Program-made: the position numbers and the translations under genes | From: an uncultured Collinsella sp. | Lineage (GTDB): Bacteria; Actinomycetota; Coriobacteriia; Coriobacteriales; Coriobacteriaceae | Assembly (NCBI GenBank): GCA_900756945.1 | Contig: CAAELZ010000011.1 | Location: 1 to 26,876 of the forward strand | Reading direction: 5' to 3' | Length of the DNA stretch: 26,876 bases | Notes under the pieces: generated by a model | The model's database searches: none | The model's input: only the letters and a program-made list of their open reading frames with translations | What the model was told of the DNA's origin: nothing | Shown: piece by piece, positions 1 to 7,369 of the stretch | Layout: each line of letters opens with the position of its first letter | Numbering within the stretch: the first letter of the stretch is position 1

Positions 1-61
1 GTGCGCGGTAGCTCCGCGGGCGGCCGGGCCGGTTTTGCCTCTTGGCAATGTTCAACTCATA
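1..61. other. Left-edge intergenic sequence with a small hairpin
   Basis: No coding sequence could be supported here. A short hairpin is visible at 35-48 (TTGCC, loop TCTT, GGCAA), next to a very GC-rich stretch at 8-32. It may be the end of a transcription unit outside the window or part of the hairpin series that follows the Abi_2 gene on the minus strand. Confidence 0.3.
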
Positions 62-110
62 TTAAAAGGGAGGAGTCGACTGATCGGCCCCTCCCACGGC
101 GTTTCGCCGT
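62..110 (-). terminator. Two consecutive hairpins after the Abi_2 gene, the second a rho-independent terminator
   Basis: Reading the minus strand after the Abi_2 stop codon, a 6-bp hairpin ACGGCG-AAA-CGCCGT (110-96) is followed at once by a 6-bp stem GGGAGG/CCTCCC (95-90 with 73-68, 16-nt loop) and then TTTTAAT. The second hairpin with its T-run fits an intrinsic terminator. The first hairpin is an extra structured element. The hairpins and T-run are seen directly; termination is inferred. Confidence 0.65.
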
Positions 111-144
111 TTCTCTCTGCACATATTAGCACACGGAAGGAACG

Positions 145-1146
145 TCACCGCTTGCGCCCGTAGCCATCGATGAACCCCTCAATAAATCCGTATTTCTGCC
201 GGTCACCGCTTCCGACGATCATCATGTACGTATCAACCCCGACAGCGCTCTCGAGCTTCTCGAGCTCCCGCAGGCATTTCCGAAGAAAATCTCTGGAACG
301 CTTCTTCTGATGCGTTAGCAAGGTCAATAGGTAGGCCAGGAGAACGATGTAGTCGATTATGGAATTGAAATTCAACCTGTACCCGATAGAAAGATCCTCA
401 TCGAGAAGCTCGCCAACCGCGGCCAGGTTTCTGTCGGTCTTGGGATACTTAACCGATTGGCTGAACCTCGAATCAAATACCGCCCCGTTATGGGCGACCG
501 CGTTCCTTAAGGGACGAATCGTCTCGACGATGTTGATGACGATGCCGGGGTTCGCATGTAAGAGACCTAGGTCGCTTGCGATATCGGCGAGGATTTCATC
601 GGGAAGGCTTCTGCATACGCTTGTGAGATCGCCGAGGGTCATCACCTCGAAAATGCTCCAAACGGGCGCGTCATCGTCGCGATCGACATAATGCTTCACG
701 AGATCGTTTTTGTAACTCCGTCTCACGATGTTCTGAAGCTGGCTCTTGAGCTTGAGCTTTTCCCCCATCTGCCCGTTCACGACCCTTCCGTTGACATCCC
801 TGCATGTCCGGAGGCCGCGCTTTAAGAAGGTCGCCAGCCCGGGGTCCTCTATGTTCTCAAGTATTCTGGCCAAGACTATGTTTTTAACCGCCGTTTCGAT
901 GAACATTATCTCCGGGTAGATTGCAGCCTTGATGGCGGAATCGAACCCGTATATGTCCATGAGTGCATCGAACGAAGGGAGGGGGAGCGCATTTTTGGGC
1001 TTTCGGACAAACCGGAAGCCTTTATAGCCATGGAAATAGCCCATGTTTCTCAGCAGTATCTTTCTGTCGCTCCCCCGCAAATCCTCCATACCGTGATTCG
1101 TCCTCATGTGCTTCATGAGGGAATTGATGCTCATGCCCTTCTTCAT
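145..1146 (-). CDS. Abi_2 family abortive-infection protein (AbiD/AbiF-like, HEPN ribonuclease fold)
   Basis: A 333-residue protein whose N-terminal segment (small helical region with GYFHGYKGFRF near residues 36-46) and overall layout match the Abi_2 family of phage-resistance proteins. It carries an R-x4-H motif, RNAVAH at residues 214-219, the catalytic signature of HEPN RNases, so RNA cleavage during phage infection or as a toxin is the likely activity. No signal peptide or membrane segment is seen, so it should be cytosolic. The ATG at 1146 is preceded by GGGAGG five bases upstream, which fixes the start. It stands alone, with hairpins on both sides and an IS21 remnant upstream, consistent with a mobile defence patch. 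GC content looks lower than in the suf genes. Family assignment is confident; the target RNA and any antitoxin are unknown. Confidence 0.82.
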   Translation of the reverse strand: MKKGMSINSLMKHMRTNHGMEDLRGSDRKILLRNMGYFHGYKGFRFVRKPKNALPLPSFDALMDIYGFDSAIKAAIYPEIMFIETAVKNIVLARILENIEDPGLATFLKRGLRTCRDVNGRVVNGQMGEKLKLKSQLQNIVRRSYKNDLVKHYVDRDDDAPVWSIFEVMTLGDLTSVCRSLPDEILADIASDLGLLHANPGIVINIVETIRPLRNAVAHNGAVFDSRFSQSVKYPKTDRNLAAVGELLDEDLSIGYRLNFNSIIDYIVLLAYLLTLLTHQKKRSRDFLRKCLRELEKLESAVGVDTYMMIVGSGDRQKYGFIEGFIDGYGRKR

Positions 1147-1156
1147 CGAACCTCCC

Positions 1157-1263
1157 TTGGCCTCCTTCTAGGAAATTATATCCCAGCCCGCCTCGACGGG
1201 GCGAGCCTGTCGTTGGCGCCGGCCTATTTGTGTTTGTGTTTGTTAACGTCGTGATTGCGGGTT
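1157..1263 (-). promoter_or_regulatory. Upstream region of the Abi_2 gene with a hairpin and a TATAAT box
   Basis: On the minus strand a 7-bp hairpin (1206-1186, one G-T pair, 7-nt loop) is followed by a perfect TATAAT (1180-1175), about 29 bases before the ATG. No convincing -35 lies 16-18 bases above the TATAAT, and the hairpin would occupy that space. It could be a promoter, or the 3' part of a small structured RNA encoded ahead of the gene. Sequence elements are seen; function is inferred. Confidence 0.35.
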
Positions 1264-1389
1264 TGATCACATCCGATTTTCAGAATTGAGCACGATAGTT
1301 TTTCGGTTTTGAGCACGGCCACGCCGACCAGACCGCATGCCTTAACGTTGTCGGTGCGTCGTATCGGCAACGAGCAAAGGCAGGAGGGA

Positions 1390-1690
1390 ATGATCGACGT
1401 GGACAAGATAGAGGACGCAGGTGGCGGGCTGCAGGGCCATGCTCGAGGCCGAGCTCGCGCACAGGGACGCGACCAAGAGGGCACGGCTGCTCAGGCAGGC
1501 GAGGCTCCCCGTGCACAAGTCGGCCGAGGGGTTCGACTGGTCGCACGTGCGGTTCTCCGAGGGCTGGGGCCGCGACGACATGCTTTCGCTGGGCTTCGTC
1601 GGCCCCCGCGAGGACCTCGTGTTCTTCGGCAAGACCGGCAGGGGCAAGACCCACATGGCCGTGGCCCTGGCGATGCGCACGGCCGCCGCC
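1390..1690 (+). pseudogene. istB: istB N-terminal fragment (IS21 helper ATPase), plus-strand copy
   Basis: Codes for the first ~100 residues of an IS21 transposition helper ATPase: an ATG at 1390 with AGGAGG just upstream (MIDVDKIED...), then, after a frameshift near 1411-1435, the typical region with RRARLLRQA-like, EGFDWSHVRF and EDLVFFGKTGRGKTH. The last is the Walker A loop, at about 1612-1655. Similarity stops just after the Walker A helix at about 1675-1690, where the sequence joins the reverse complement of another istB. The ATPase core, including Walker B, is missing, so it cannot be functional. It differs in sequence from the minus-strand copy over the shared Walker A region, so it comes from a different element. 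Confidence 0.7.
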
Positions 1691-2072
1691 ATCTGGTCGT
1701 CGCCGAACACCGCGCCCCACCGGCTGAACTCCAGGTTCGTGGTGATGACCACCGACTGCCGCTCGTAGGCGTCGGCGAACACCTAGAAGAGCGCGCGCCG
1801 TCGAGATCCAGCGGCAGGAAGCCGAGCTCGTCGATGACGAGCAGCCTAGCGCAGCCGATGAGCGCGGCCTCACGGTCAAGGCGCCCCTCGTCGCGGGCGC
1901 GCCGCAGCCGCATGACGAGCGATGACGCGGTGAAGAAGCGGGCCTCCATCCTCCGCTCGCACGCCAGCATGCACAGCGCCGAGGCCATGTGCGTCTTGCC
2001 GGTGCTGACGTCCCCCACCAGCACGAGGTCCTCGCAGAAACCAGTTTCATGGAGCGTTTCATTGAAAATCCC
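1676..2072 (-). pseudogene. istB: istB central/C-terminal fragment (IS21 helper ATPase), minus-strand copy
   Basis: On the minus strand this encodes EDLVLVGDVSTGKTH (Walker A), RFFTASSLVMRLRRARDEG and LLVIDELGFLPLD (Walker B). In a second frame it continues with VFADAYERQSVVITTNLEF and SRWGAVFGDDQMAAAV. The frame change, together with a TAG replacing an expected Gln codon, lies at about 1784-1790. The fragment lacks the first ~75 residues and the C-terminal ~40 residues. The family match is strong along its whole length, but the gene is broken three ways (truncated at both ends and frameshifted). It ends exactly where the opposite-strand istB fragment begins. Confidence 0.75.
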
Positions 2073-2116
2073 CCTAATCTAGCAACGGTTTAAAGTCTAC
2101 TAGATTGGGGGGGGGG
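2070..2116. repeat. 12-bp-arm inverted repeat ending in a G10 tract
   Basis: CCCCTAATCTAG (2071-2082) faces CTAGATTGGGGG (2100-2111), giving a 12-bp stem with one G-T pair and a 17-nt loop. The right arm runs on into ten consecutive G residues (2107-2116). It sits precisely at the edge of the IS21 remnant. No T-run follows on the plus strand, so it is not an obvious terminator. It may mark an element boundary, and the G-tract would be prone to slippage. Confidence 0.5.
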
Positions 2117-2168
2117 ACGCGAGCCAAGTCGACAAAGGCAGTTAACCGGCGGCTATTCATGCCTCGAT

Positions 2169-2600
2169 TTAGAACCGCTCGAGAATCTCCGCAGCATTCT
2201 CTCGCAGATAGATATCTAGGTCCGGCACGGCAAACTGCACGTAGCCCCTCTGTGGTGCCTGAATAACCTCTCTTTGTAGCAATTTGGCCCTAATAGAGCT
2301 GATCTCATTGGTCTTTTTACCCATGCGCTTAGCAATCTCGGCTGATTTGGACTGTTGTTTATCCTCGCACATCGCCAAAAGGTATTTGATATCGTTAAGT
2401 CCCAGTCCAGAAATCGCGGGCTCGTGAACAACATCGTGAAAACGAGCCTCTGCCAGCGCAATGCCTTCGGTGACATCGTGTTCGCTCACAATGGCACTTT
2501 TGGCACGATGCAAGTTGGCGCGCTGCCAAATGGAGTAACCGACCATTTGCACCAGATAGGCATAGCCCTTAGTGGTCTTAGCGGTTCTCGACAGCAGTTA
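2169..2600 (-). pseudogene. C-terminal fragment of an AAA+ ATP-binding protein
   Basis: The reading frame carries the C-terminal part of a common actinobacterial AAA ATPase family: a TTKGYAYLVQMVGYSIW helix near the start, then a winged-helix-like segment with IKYLLAMCED, SAEIAKRM and RGYVQFAVPDLDIYL. Similarity begins only at about 2600, where an in-frame TAA precedes it, so the ATPase core with Walker A/B is absent. A GTG about 2552 would give a 127-residue product, but no ribosome site supports it. It lies 9 bases downstream of the last glycosyltransferase stop codon on the same strand, suggesting that the rest was lost by deletion or insertion at this junction. Family naming is from remembered sequence patterns, moderately sure. 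Confidence 0.6.
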
Positions 2601-2609
2601 AACCATTGT

Positions 2610-5096
2610 CTAAAGCGAGAAATACTCACTCTCGGCAGATAAGTTAGGCCCCAACCACGGATCACCCGTCAAGAAAAACTCCGGCCAGCGCTGCATAAAC
2701 AGCGCTTGCTCGCGCTTCCAGCGGCGCAGCTTTTCCTCGTTGGCCTCTTCCCTGCCGCGCGAGGTGAACTCGTAGTGATACAGCTCGGCATAAGGCGTAT
2801 AGATGGTGTGGTAGCCCGCCTCCCATACGCGCAGGCAAAAGTCTGCGTCGTTAAAGCCAACGGCGAATTCCTCGTTGTAGCCGCCGACGCGCTCAAATAC
2901 GTCGCGTCGCACCATCTGGCAGGCACCCGTTACGGCGCTAAAGTTGCCCGGGCGCACAGCGCGGGCAAGATAGCCCTCGCGCTTTGCCGAGAAGTCCTGG
3001 TTGGCATGGGCAAGTGCCCCACGCACGCCAACCAAAATGCCGGCATGCTGCACCAGATGATCGGCAAAGTAGAGTTTGGCGCCCACCACGCCCGCATCGG
3101 GACGCTGCAGATAGCCCATCATCTCTTCGATAAAGTCCGGGCTTATGACCTCGGTATCGTTGTTGAGCAGCAGCAGGTAGTCGCCCTTGGCGTGCTTCAC
3201 ACCAAAATTGATGATCTGAGAGTAATTGAACTCGCCCGGCCAGCACACAACACGCGCGATGCCCTTGCCTTCGGATGCTGCAGCCACGCGCTCTGGCAGG
3301 GTTTCGTAATACGCAAACGTCTCCGGGGCTTCGCTGTTGTTCTCCACCAAGACGATCTCGTAATTGGTATACGTTGCCTTCTGAGCGATCGACATCACGC
3401 AGGCATCGAGCGTCTCAACGTGATCCTTAGTGGGAATCACAATGCTCACCAGCGGCGCAGACTCCGGCAGCGCATAACGCATGTGATAGACAAACGGCGT
3501 CTCGGCCTCCTCGACCGTTCCGCAAATGCCCAGCGCGTTAAAGTGGCGCTGAAGCGCAAGGCGCCCAGCTTCAATAGCATACGGCTTGCTATCGGCAGAA
3601 CCGTCGGCGGTTGAACCGGGATGCACGCGCCAGTGATACAGTACGTGCGCAACATGTTCAAACCGCGCGCCCGCCGCAAGGCAGCGGAGCGTCAGGTCGT
3701 AATCTTGGGCGCCCGCGACGTCTTCCGGCGACATGCCAATGCGATCAATAAGCGCCTTCTGCACCATCAGGAAATGCGTCACGCAGTTATGGCTATAGAG
3801 CAGGTCGACGTTGAGCTTGGTCTTAAAGACCGGCTGGCCCCACTCCCCCGTTTTCTGGAACATGTCCTCGTCGCAGAACAGGACCTGGGGACGCTCGTCC
3901 TCGGCAGCCTTGTTCAGCGCGGCAACATAGTGGAACAACGCGTCCGGTTCCAGGATGTCGTCATGGTCCAAGAACGCGATGTAGTCGCCCGTCGCTTGCT
4001 CGATACCTGCGTTGGTGTTGACCACAATGCCGCCGTTGCCGGGAAGCTCGATGCGACGGATGCGCTCGTCGTTGGCACCTGCCGCAAGGGCGGCCACCGC
4101 ATCCCATTCAGGCGAGGCATCCATAAGGAGCAGTTCCCAGTTGTCATAACTCTGGACTAGCACCGAGTCCAGCAGCTCGCGCAGGTATTCCCGATCAGTC
4201 TTGTAGCACGGCACCACAATACTCACGAGTGGTCTATAGGCAAAAGCCACCGAAGCGACACGCTGGCACGCTAAATCGCCCGGCTTTGCGCGATGTTGCT
4301 CAAACCAACGTCGATAAGCTGCGTCGTCTGCACGCGCGTCCTTCATGCGGTTCCAGCTGTCGTCGACAATGCCGTTGTACAGGCGACCATCCATGGCGCA
4401 AAAACCGCTCTGGATTAGGCCCGTGGGATCAGCCGCAATCGCGACAAAATCACGTATATCCTGGGGCATCTCAACGCTCAAATACGTTTTATTGACGCGG
4501 CAACCGTTGCGCTGCGGCACATCGATCTGCGATTCAAACACATGCACGGTGACATCGATGGCATTCATATGCGCATCGAAAATCTGGAGCTCAGGGGTGC
4601 ACTTGGAGTCTCCCACCCACGTAACCTCATAGCGCCACACCGCGCCGGCGTCTGCCGGCAAATAGCGAATGGCATCGATCTCGTAGCGACCGCAGCATTC
4701 GCCACGCTGCGCATCGCGGATAAGCGCACACAGCGCAGGCTTTGCTTTGTAGTTAATCTTGGATTCCAGCTTGGCCACGCGGCTATCGAGGCGAATAGAG
4801 CCCAACCTTTGGCCACCGAATGCAAAAACGGCATCCATCGACGAGCCATCCAAAAACGGAAGTACCAAGACGGCGAGCTCGCGTTCGTAATCGGAAACGG
4901 AAGGGCAAAGCGCCAGCACACGGCCATGATCGACCGGGAGTACCAGCGACGGCACACAAGAGCCGCTCGTCGTCGCATGGGCAAACGCTTGAGAACCCTC
5001 CCGCTCAATAAGCGCGGTGACATCCTGACCGGCAAAACGAAGCAGCACAAACAGACGGCCCTGACTGCGGCAAAGCGCCAAACGCTTGATACTCAT
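2610..5096 (-). CDS. Large bimodular family 2 glycosyltransferase
   Basis: An 828-residue protein with two GT-A (GT2) domains. The first begins at PLVSIVVPCYKT (residues 289-300) with metal-binding DHDD at 377-380. The second begins at PLVSIVIPTKDH (548-559) with NNDTE at 645-649. Tandem GT2 proteins of this sort add two successive sugars, often rhamnose or galactose type, to cell-surface polysaccharides at the inner face of the membrane. The first ~280 residues match no family I can name; they look like a beta-rich domain and contain several Cys residues. The ATG at 5094-5096 directly follows the TAG of the upstream gene (no gap), so translation is probably coupled. It is the last intact gene of the glycosyltransferase operon. 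Domain calls are confident; donor and acceptor sugars are unknown. Confidence 0.88.
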   Translation of the reverse strand: MSIKRLALCRSQGRLFVLLRFAGQDVTALIEREGSQAFAHATTSGSCVPSLVLPVDHGRVLALCPSVSDYERELAVLVLPFLDGSSMDAVFAFGGQRLGSIRLDSRVAKLESKINYKAKPALCALIRDAQRGECCGRYEIDAIRYLPADAGAVWRYEVTWVGDSKCTPELQIFDAHMNAIDVTVHVFESQIDVPQRNGCRVNKTYLSVEMPQDIRDFVAIAADPTGLIQSGFCAMDGRLYNGIVDDSWNRMKDARADDAAYRRWFEQHRAKPGDLACQRVASVAFAYRPLVSIVVPCYKTDREYLRELLDSVLVQSYDNWELLLMDASPEWDAVAALAAGANDERIRRIELPGNGGIVVNTNAGIEQATGDYIAFLDHDDILEPDALFHYVAALNKAAEDERPQVLFCDEDMFQKTGEWGQPVFKTKLNVDLLYSHNCVTHFLMVQKALIDRIGMSPEDVAGAQDYDLTLRCLAAGARFEHVAHVLYHWRVHPGSTADGSADSKPYAIEAGRLALQRHFNALGICGTVEEAETPFVYHMRYALPESAPLVSIVIPTKDHVETLDACVMSIAQKATYTNYEIVLVENNSEAPETFAYYETLPERVAAASEGKGIARVVCWPGEFNYSQIINFGVKHAKGDYLLLLNNDTEVISPDFIEEMMGYLQRPDAGVVGAKLYFADHLVQHAGILVGVRGALAHANQDFSAKREGYLARAVRPGNFSAVTGACQMVRRDVFERVGGYNEEFAVGFNDADFCLRVWEAGYHTIYTPYAELYHYEFTSRGREEANEEKLRRWKREQALFMQRWPEFFLTGDPWLGPNLSAESEYFSL

Positions 5097-6164
5097 CTAC
5101 ACTTCTCGCTTTCCCAGGGCGTTCGCTGCCATGCGTTTGCAGGCACCCAGGCGCCCAAACCTCAAGACGTCGTAATCGAACATGAGCTTTTTACATGCAC
5201 GGGCATTGGGGGCCTTGCTGGTAAGCGCCGCACGCACCATAGCAGCAACAGAAGGAGCGCATTGTGCGAGCGCAGCATCGCTGCCCACGGCAGAACCGGC
5301 AAGCGCCGTGGCAACGGCAGCAAACACCTTGCCGCAGTCCGAACCCAGCAACCTGAGCGCATCGTACAGCACCAGATCGCATAGGAAGTACGCCAGGTCA
5401 TCGGCATACTGGACATCGAGACCGTCGCGCTGCCAGTCAGCCAGCACAGCGGAGTAAATCTTCACATGCTCCAGCAGACGCGTCTCGTCGTCATAGCGCA
5501 TGGTGTCCATGAGCGAGCCCTTGCGCGCCACGCGGTAGTCATACAGCTTGTTCGAAATAAGCGCGGTCTTGCGCGAGCGACCGTACACGGCAAAATCGAA
5601 GACCTGGTCCTCGCCATACTTAACGGTTTCGTCGAACACGATCCCGTTGCCCAGCAAAAACTCACGCTTGCAAGCGGTGCGCCATGCAAAGGGGCGAGAC
5701 GCTTCCTTAAACAGCAGGTCGGAGCCATAGCCTTCAAACGACACATCGCGCGGGCTCAGTACATAGTTAAGCCACGGATACCCCGCCTCCAGCGGATACG
5801 GATTCGCGCCAAAGGTCAAAACATCACAGCGCTCGCGCTCAAAGGCATCGACGATTACACGGCATGCATCGGGCGTAAACCGGTCGTCGGAATCCAAAAA
5901 CGCGACGATAGGCGCCGTGGACGCAGCGATGCCGGCATTACGCGCACTCGACAGGCCCCCGTTTGGCTTATCGACCAGCGTAAAGCGCGCGTCCTTTTCG
6001 CAATACGCAGCCGCAATATCGCGCGAGCCGTCCGGCGAGCCATCGTTGACCAGCACGCCTTCCCAATCGGGCATGTCCTGCGCAAGCAGGGAGTCCAGGC
6101 ACCAGGCCAGGCACTCCTCCACGTTATAGATAGGAACGACAACGGAAATCTTGGGGGTAGCCAT
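5097..6164 (-). CDS. Family 2 glycosyltransferase
   Basis: A 355-residue GT2 enzyme opening with ISVVVPIYNVEECL and VNDGSPDGS, then NGGLSSARNAG and the metal-site motif FLDSDD (about residues 89-94). These features place it with WcaA/CpsJ-like sugar transferases that extend capsular or cell-wall polysaccharides in the cytoplasm. The C-terminal half is helical and not assignable. ATG at 6164 is preferred over a TTG six bases upstream because AGGAG lies nine bases before the ATG and only three before the TTG. That ribosome site overlaps the stop codon region of the preceding gene (TAGGAG). Middle of the operon; sugar specificity cannot be read from sequence. Confidence 0.87.
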   Translation of the reverse strand: MATPKISVVVPIYNVEECLAWCLDSLLAQDMPDWEGVLVNDGSPDGSRDIAAAYCEKDARFTLVDKPNGGLSSARNAGIAASTAPIVAFLDSDDRFTPDACRVIVDAFERERCDVLTFGANPYPLEAGYPWLNYVLSPRDVSFEGYGSDLLFKEASRPFAWRTACKREFLLGNGIVFDETVKYGEDQVFDFAVYGRSRKTALISNKLYDYRVARKGSLMDTMRYDDETRLLEHVKIYSAVLADWQRDGLDVQYADDLAYFLCDLVLYDALRLLGSDCGKVFAAVATALAGSAVGSDAALAQCAPSVAAMVRAALTSKAPNARACKKLMFDYDVLRFGRLGACKRMAANALGKREV

Positions 6165-6176
6165 AGTCAAGTGCTC

Positions 6177-7295
6177 CTACTGTGCGACCGGAACGTCATC
6201 GGGGTGCGGGTTGTCGCCGTAGGCGCGCTGATACGTCAGCACGCGCCAGACCAGCGGCAGGCCGCCGATCTTAAAGTAGTGTTTAAACGTATTGAGCTTG
6301 CCCGGCTTCTTAAAATCAAAGCGCGAATCGATATAGGCGCGGGGCGACTTGACCATCAGTCGCAAGTCGGTCTCGCCACGCGGGTCGAAGAGAGACAGGT
6401 CAAAGCGACCGGCATCCCAATCGGCCTTGAGCTCGGGAGATGCCTTCTCCCAAAACTGCTCGCGCAATTCATCGACCAGGCGCTCATCATTCCAACGGTA
6501 CGTATCGACCTTCATGCGCATTAAAATACCCTGAAGCTGAGCCTTAAGCTCGGGGCGTTCATCCAAAAAGCGCTGCATCTCGGTATATTCGTCGCACACG
6601 CAAAACACCTTGTTAGGAGAATTAACGGAGCTCTTCTCGTTATCTTGGCGATAGCACAAAATGGGGTCCGCGATAAACGCAGCACGCTCGGCGCATGCCC
6701 AGACCTTAAAGTTAAAACCCGCATCCTGATACGAAGCACCTGGCGTGGGAAGAAACCGAATCTGATTGTCGTTGAGGAACTCGCGCCGGTAGATAGCCGA
6801 CCAAATGGAAGGTTTGCGGTAGAAGATGCCCGGGCGATCGACGGGGCGATACGCGGCGCCCGTCATATGCTCGTCGATGATCCCAAACAGCTCACGCCGC
6901 TCGCTGGGCGTGGACCAATACAGGTAAAAGTCGCCCTTTACCACATCGGCATGCTCGGCATCGGCCTTGGCGACCAGCTTTTGGAGTGAATCCTCAAACA
7001 TAAAGTCGTCGGACTCAAGGATGCCCACGTACTCGCCGCGCGCCATCTCCAGGCCGCGGTTCATCGAGTCGCCGTAGCCGCTGTTGGCCTTGTCGATCAT
7101 CTTTACACGGGGGTCGCGCTCCATGTACTCGCGGATGATATCTGGCGAGCTATCGGTAGAACCGTCGTTGATACAGATGATCTCGATGTCTTTGAGCGTC
7201 TGCGCCACGGCGGAATCAAGGCACTCGCGCAGGTAGCGTTCGACATTGCAGATGGGGACAAGCAGCGAAACTTTAGGGGTATCAGAGTTCTGCAA
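6177..7295 (-). CDS. Family 2 glycosyltransferase, paralogue A
   Basis: A 372-residue GT2 enzyme. Residues ~8-100 contain KVSLLVPICNVERYL, CINDGSTDSSPDI and KANSGYGDSMNRGLEMARG, then GILESDDFM, where ESDD (94-97) takes the place of the usual DXD metal site. The first ~110 residues are nearly identical to those of the gene at 8417-9520, and the rest is also clearly related, so the two arose by duplication. The start is TTG at 7295 with a perfect AGGAGG five bases upstream; no ATG is suitably placed. Typical role: adding one sugar to a nascent surface glycan in the cytoplasm. There is a 74-base gap to the upstream gene, the largest in the operon. Confidence 0.87.
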   Translation of the reverse strand: MQNSDTPKVSLLVPICNVERYLRECLDSAVAQTLKDIEIICINDGSTDSSPDIIREYMERDPRVKMIDKANSGYGDSMNRGLEMARGEYVGILESDDFMFEDSLQKLVAKADAEHADVVKGDFYLYWSTPSERRELFGIIDEHMTGAAYRPVDRPGIFYRKPSIWSAIYRREFLNDNQIRFLPTPGASYQDAGFNFKVWACAERAAFIADPILCYRQDNEKSSVNSPNKVFCVCDEYTEMQRFLDERPELKAQLQGILMRMKVDTYRWNDERLVDELREQFWEKASPELKADWDAGRFDLSLFDPRGETDLRLMVKSPRAYIDSRFDFKKPGKLNTFKHYFKIGGLPLVWRVLTYQRAYGDNPHPDDVPVAQ

Positions 7296-7369
7296 GAGAA
7301 CCTCCTGTTGAATAGCGTGTAACAGGGTTATTTTAGCAGCCGAGTTGCGGCGGGCGGCAGCGCTTGGAA

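Larger units (their letters stand above)
1264..2082. mobile_element. Scrambled IS21-family remnant
   Basis: The stretch holds a likely IS21 end at 1264-1320 and pieces of two istB genes pointing toward each other. No istA is present. The end starts with TG and carries two 19-base imperfect direct repeats, 1277-1295 and 1300-1318, 23 bases apart (TTTTCAGAATTGAGCACGA and TTTTCGGTTTTGAGCACGG). Repeated terminal blocks of this kind are typical of IS21-family ends. The opposite terminus was not found, so the right boundary at about 2082 is simply where istB similarity stops. Confidence 0.6.
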
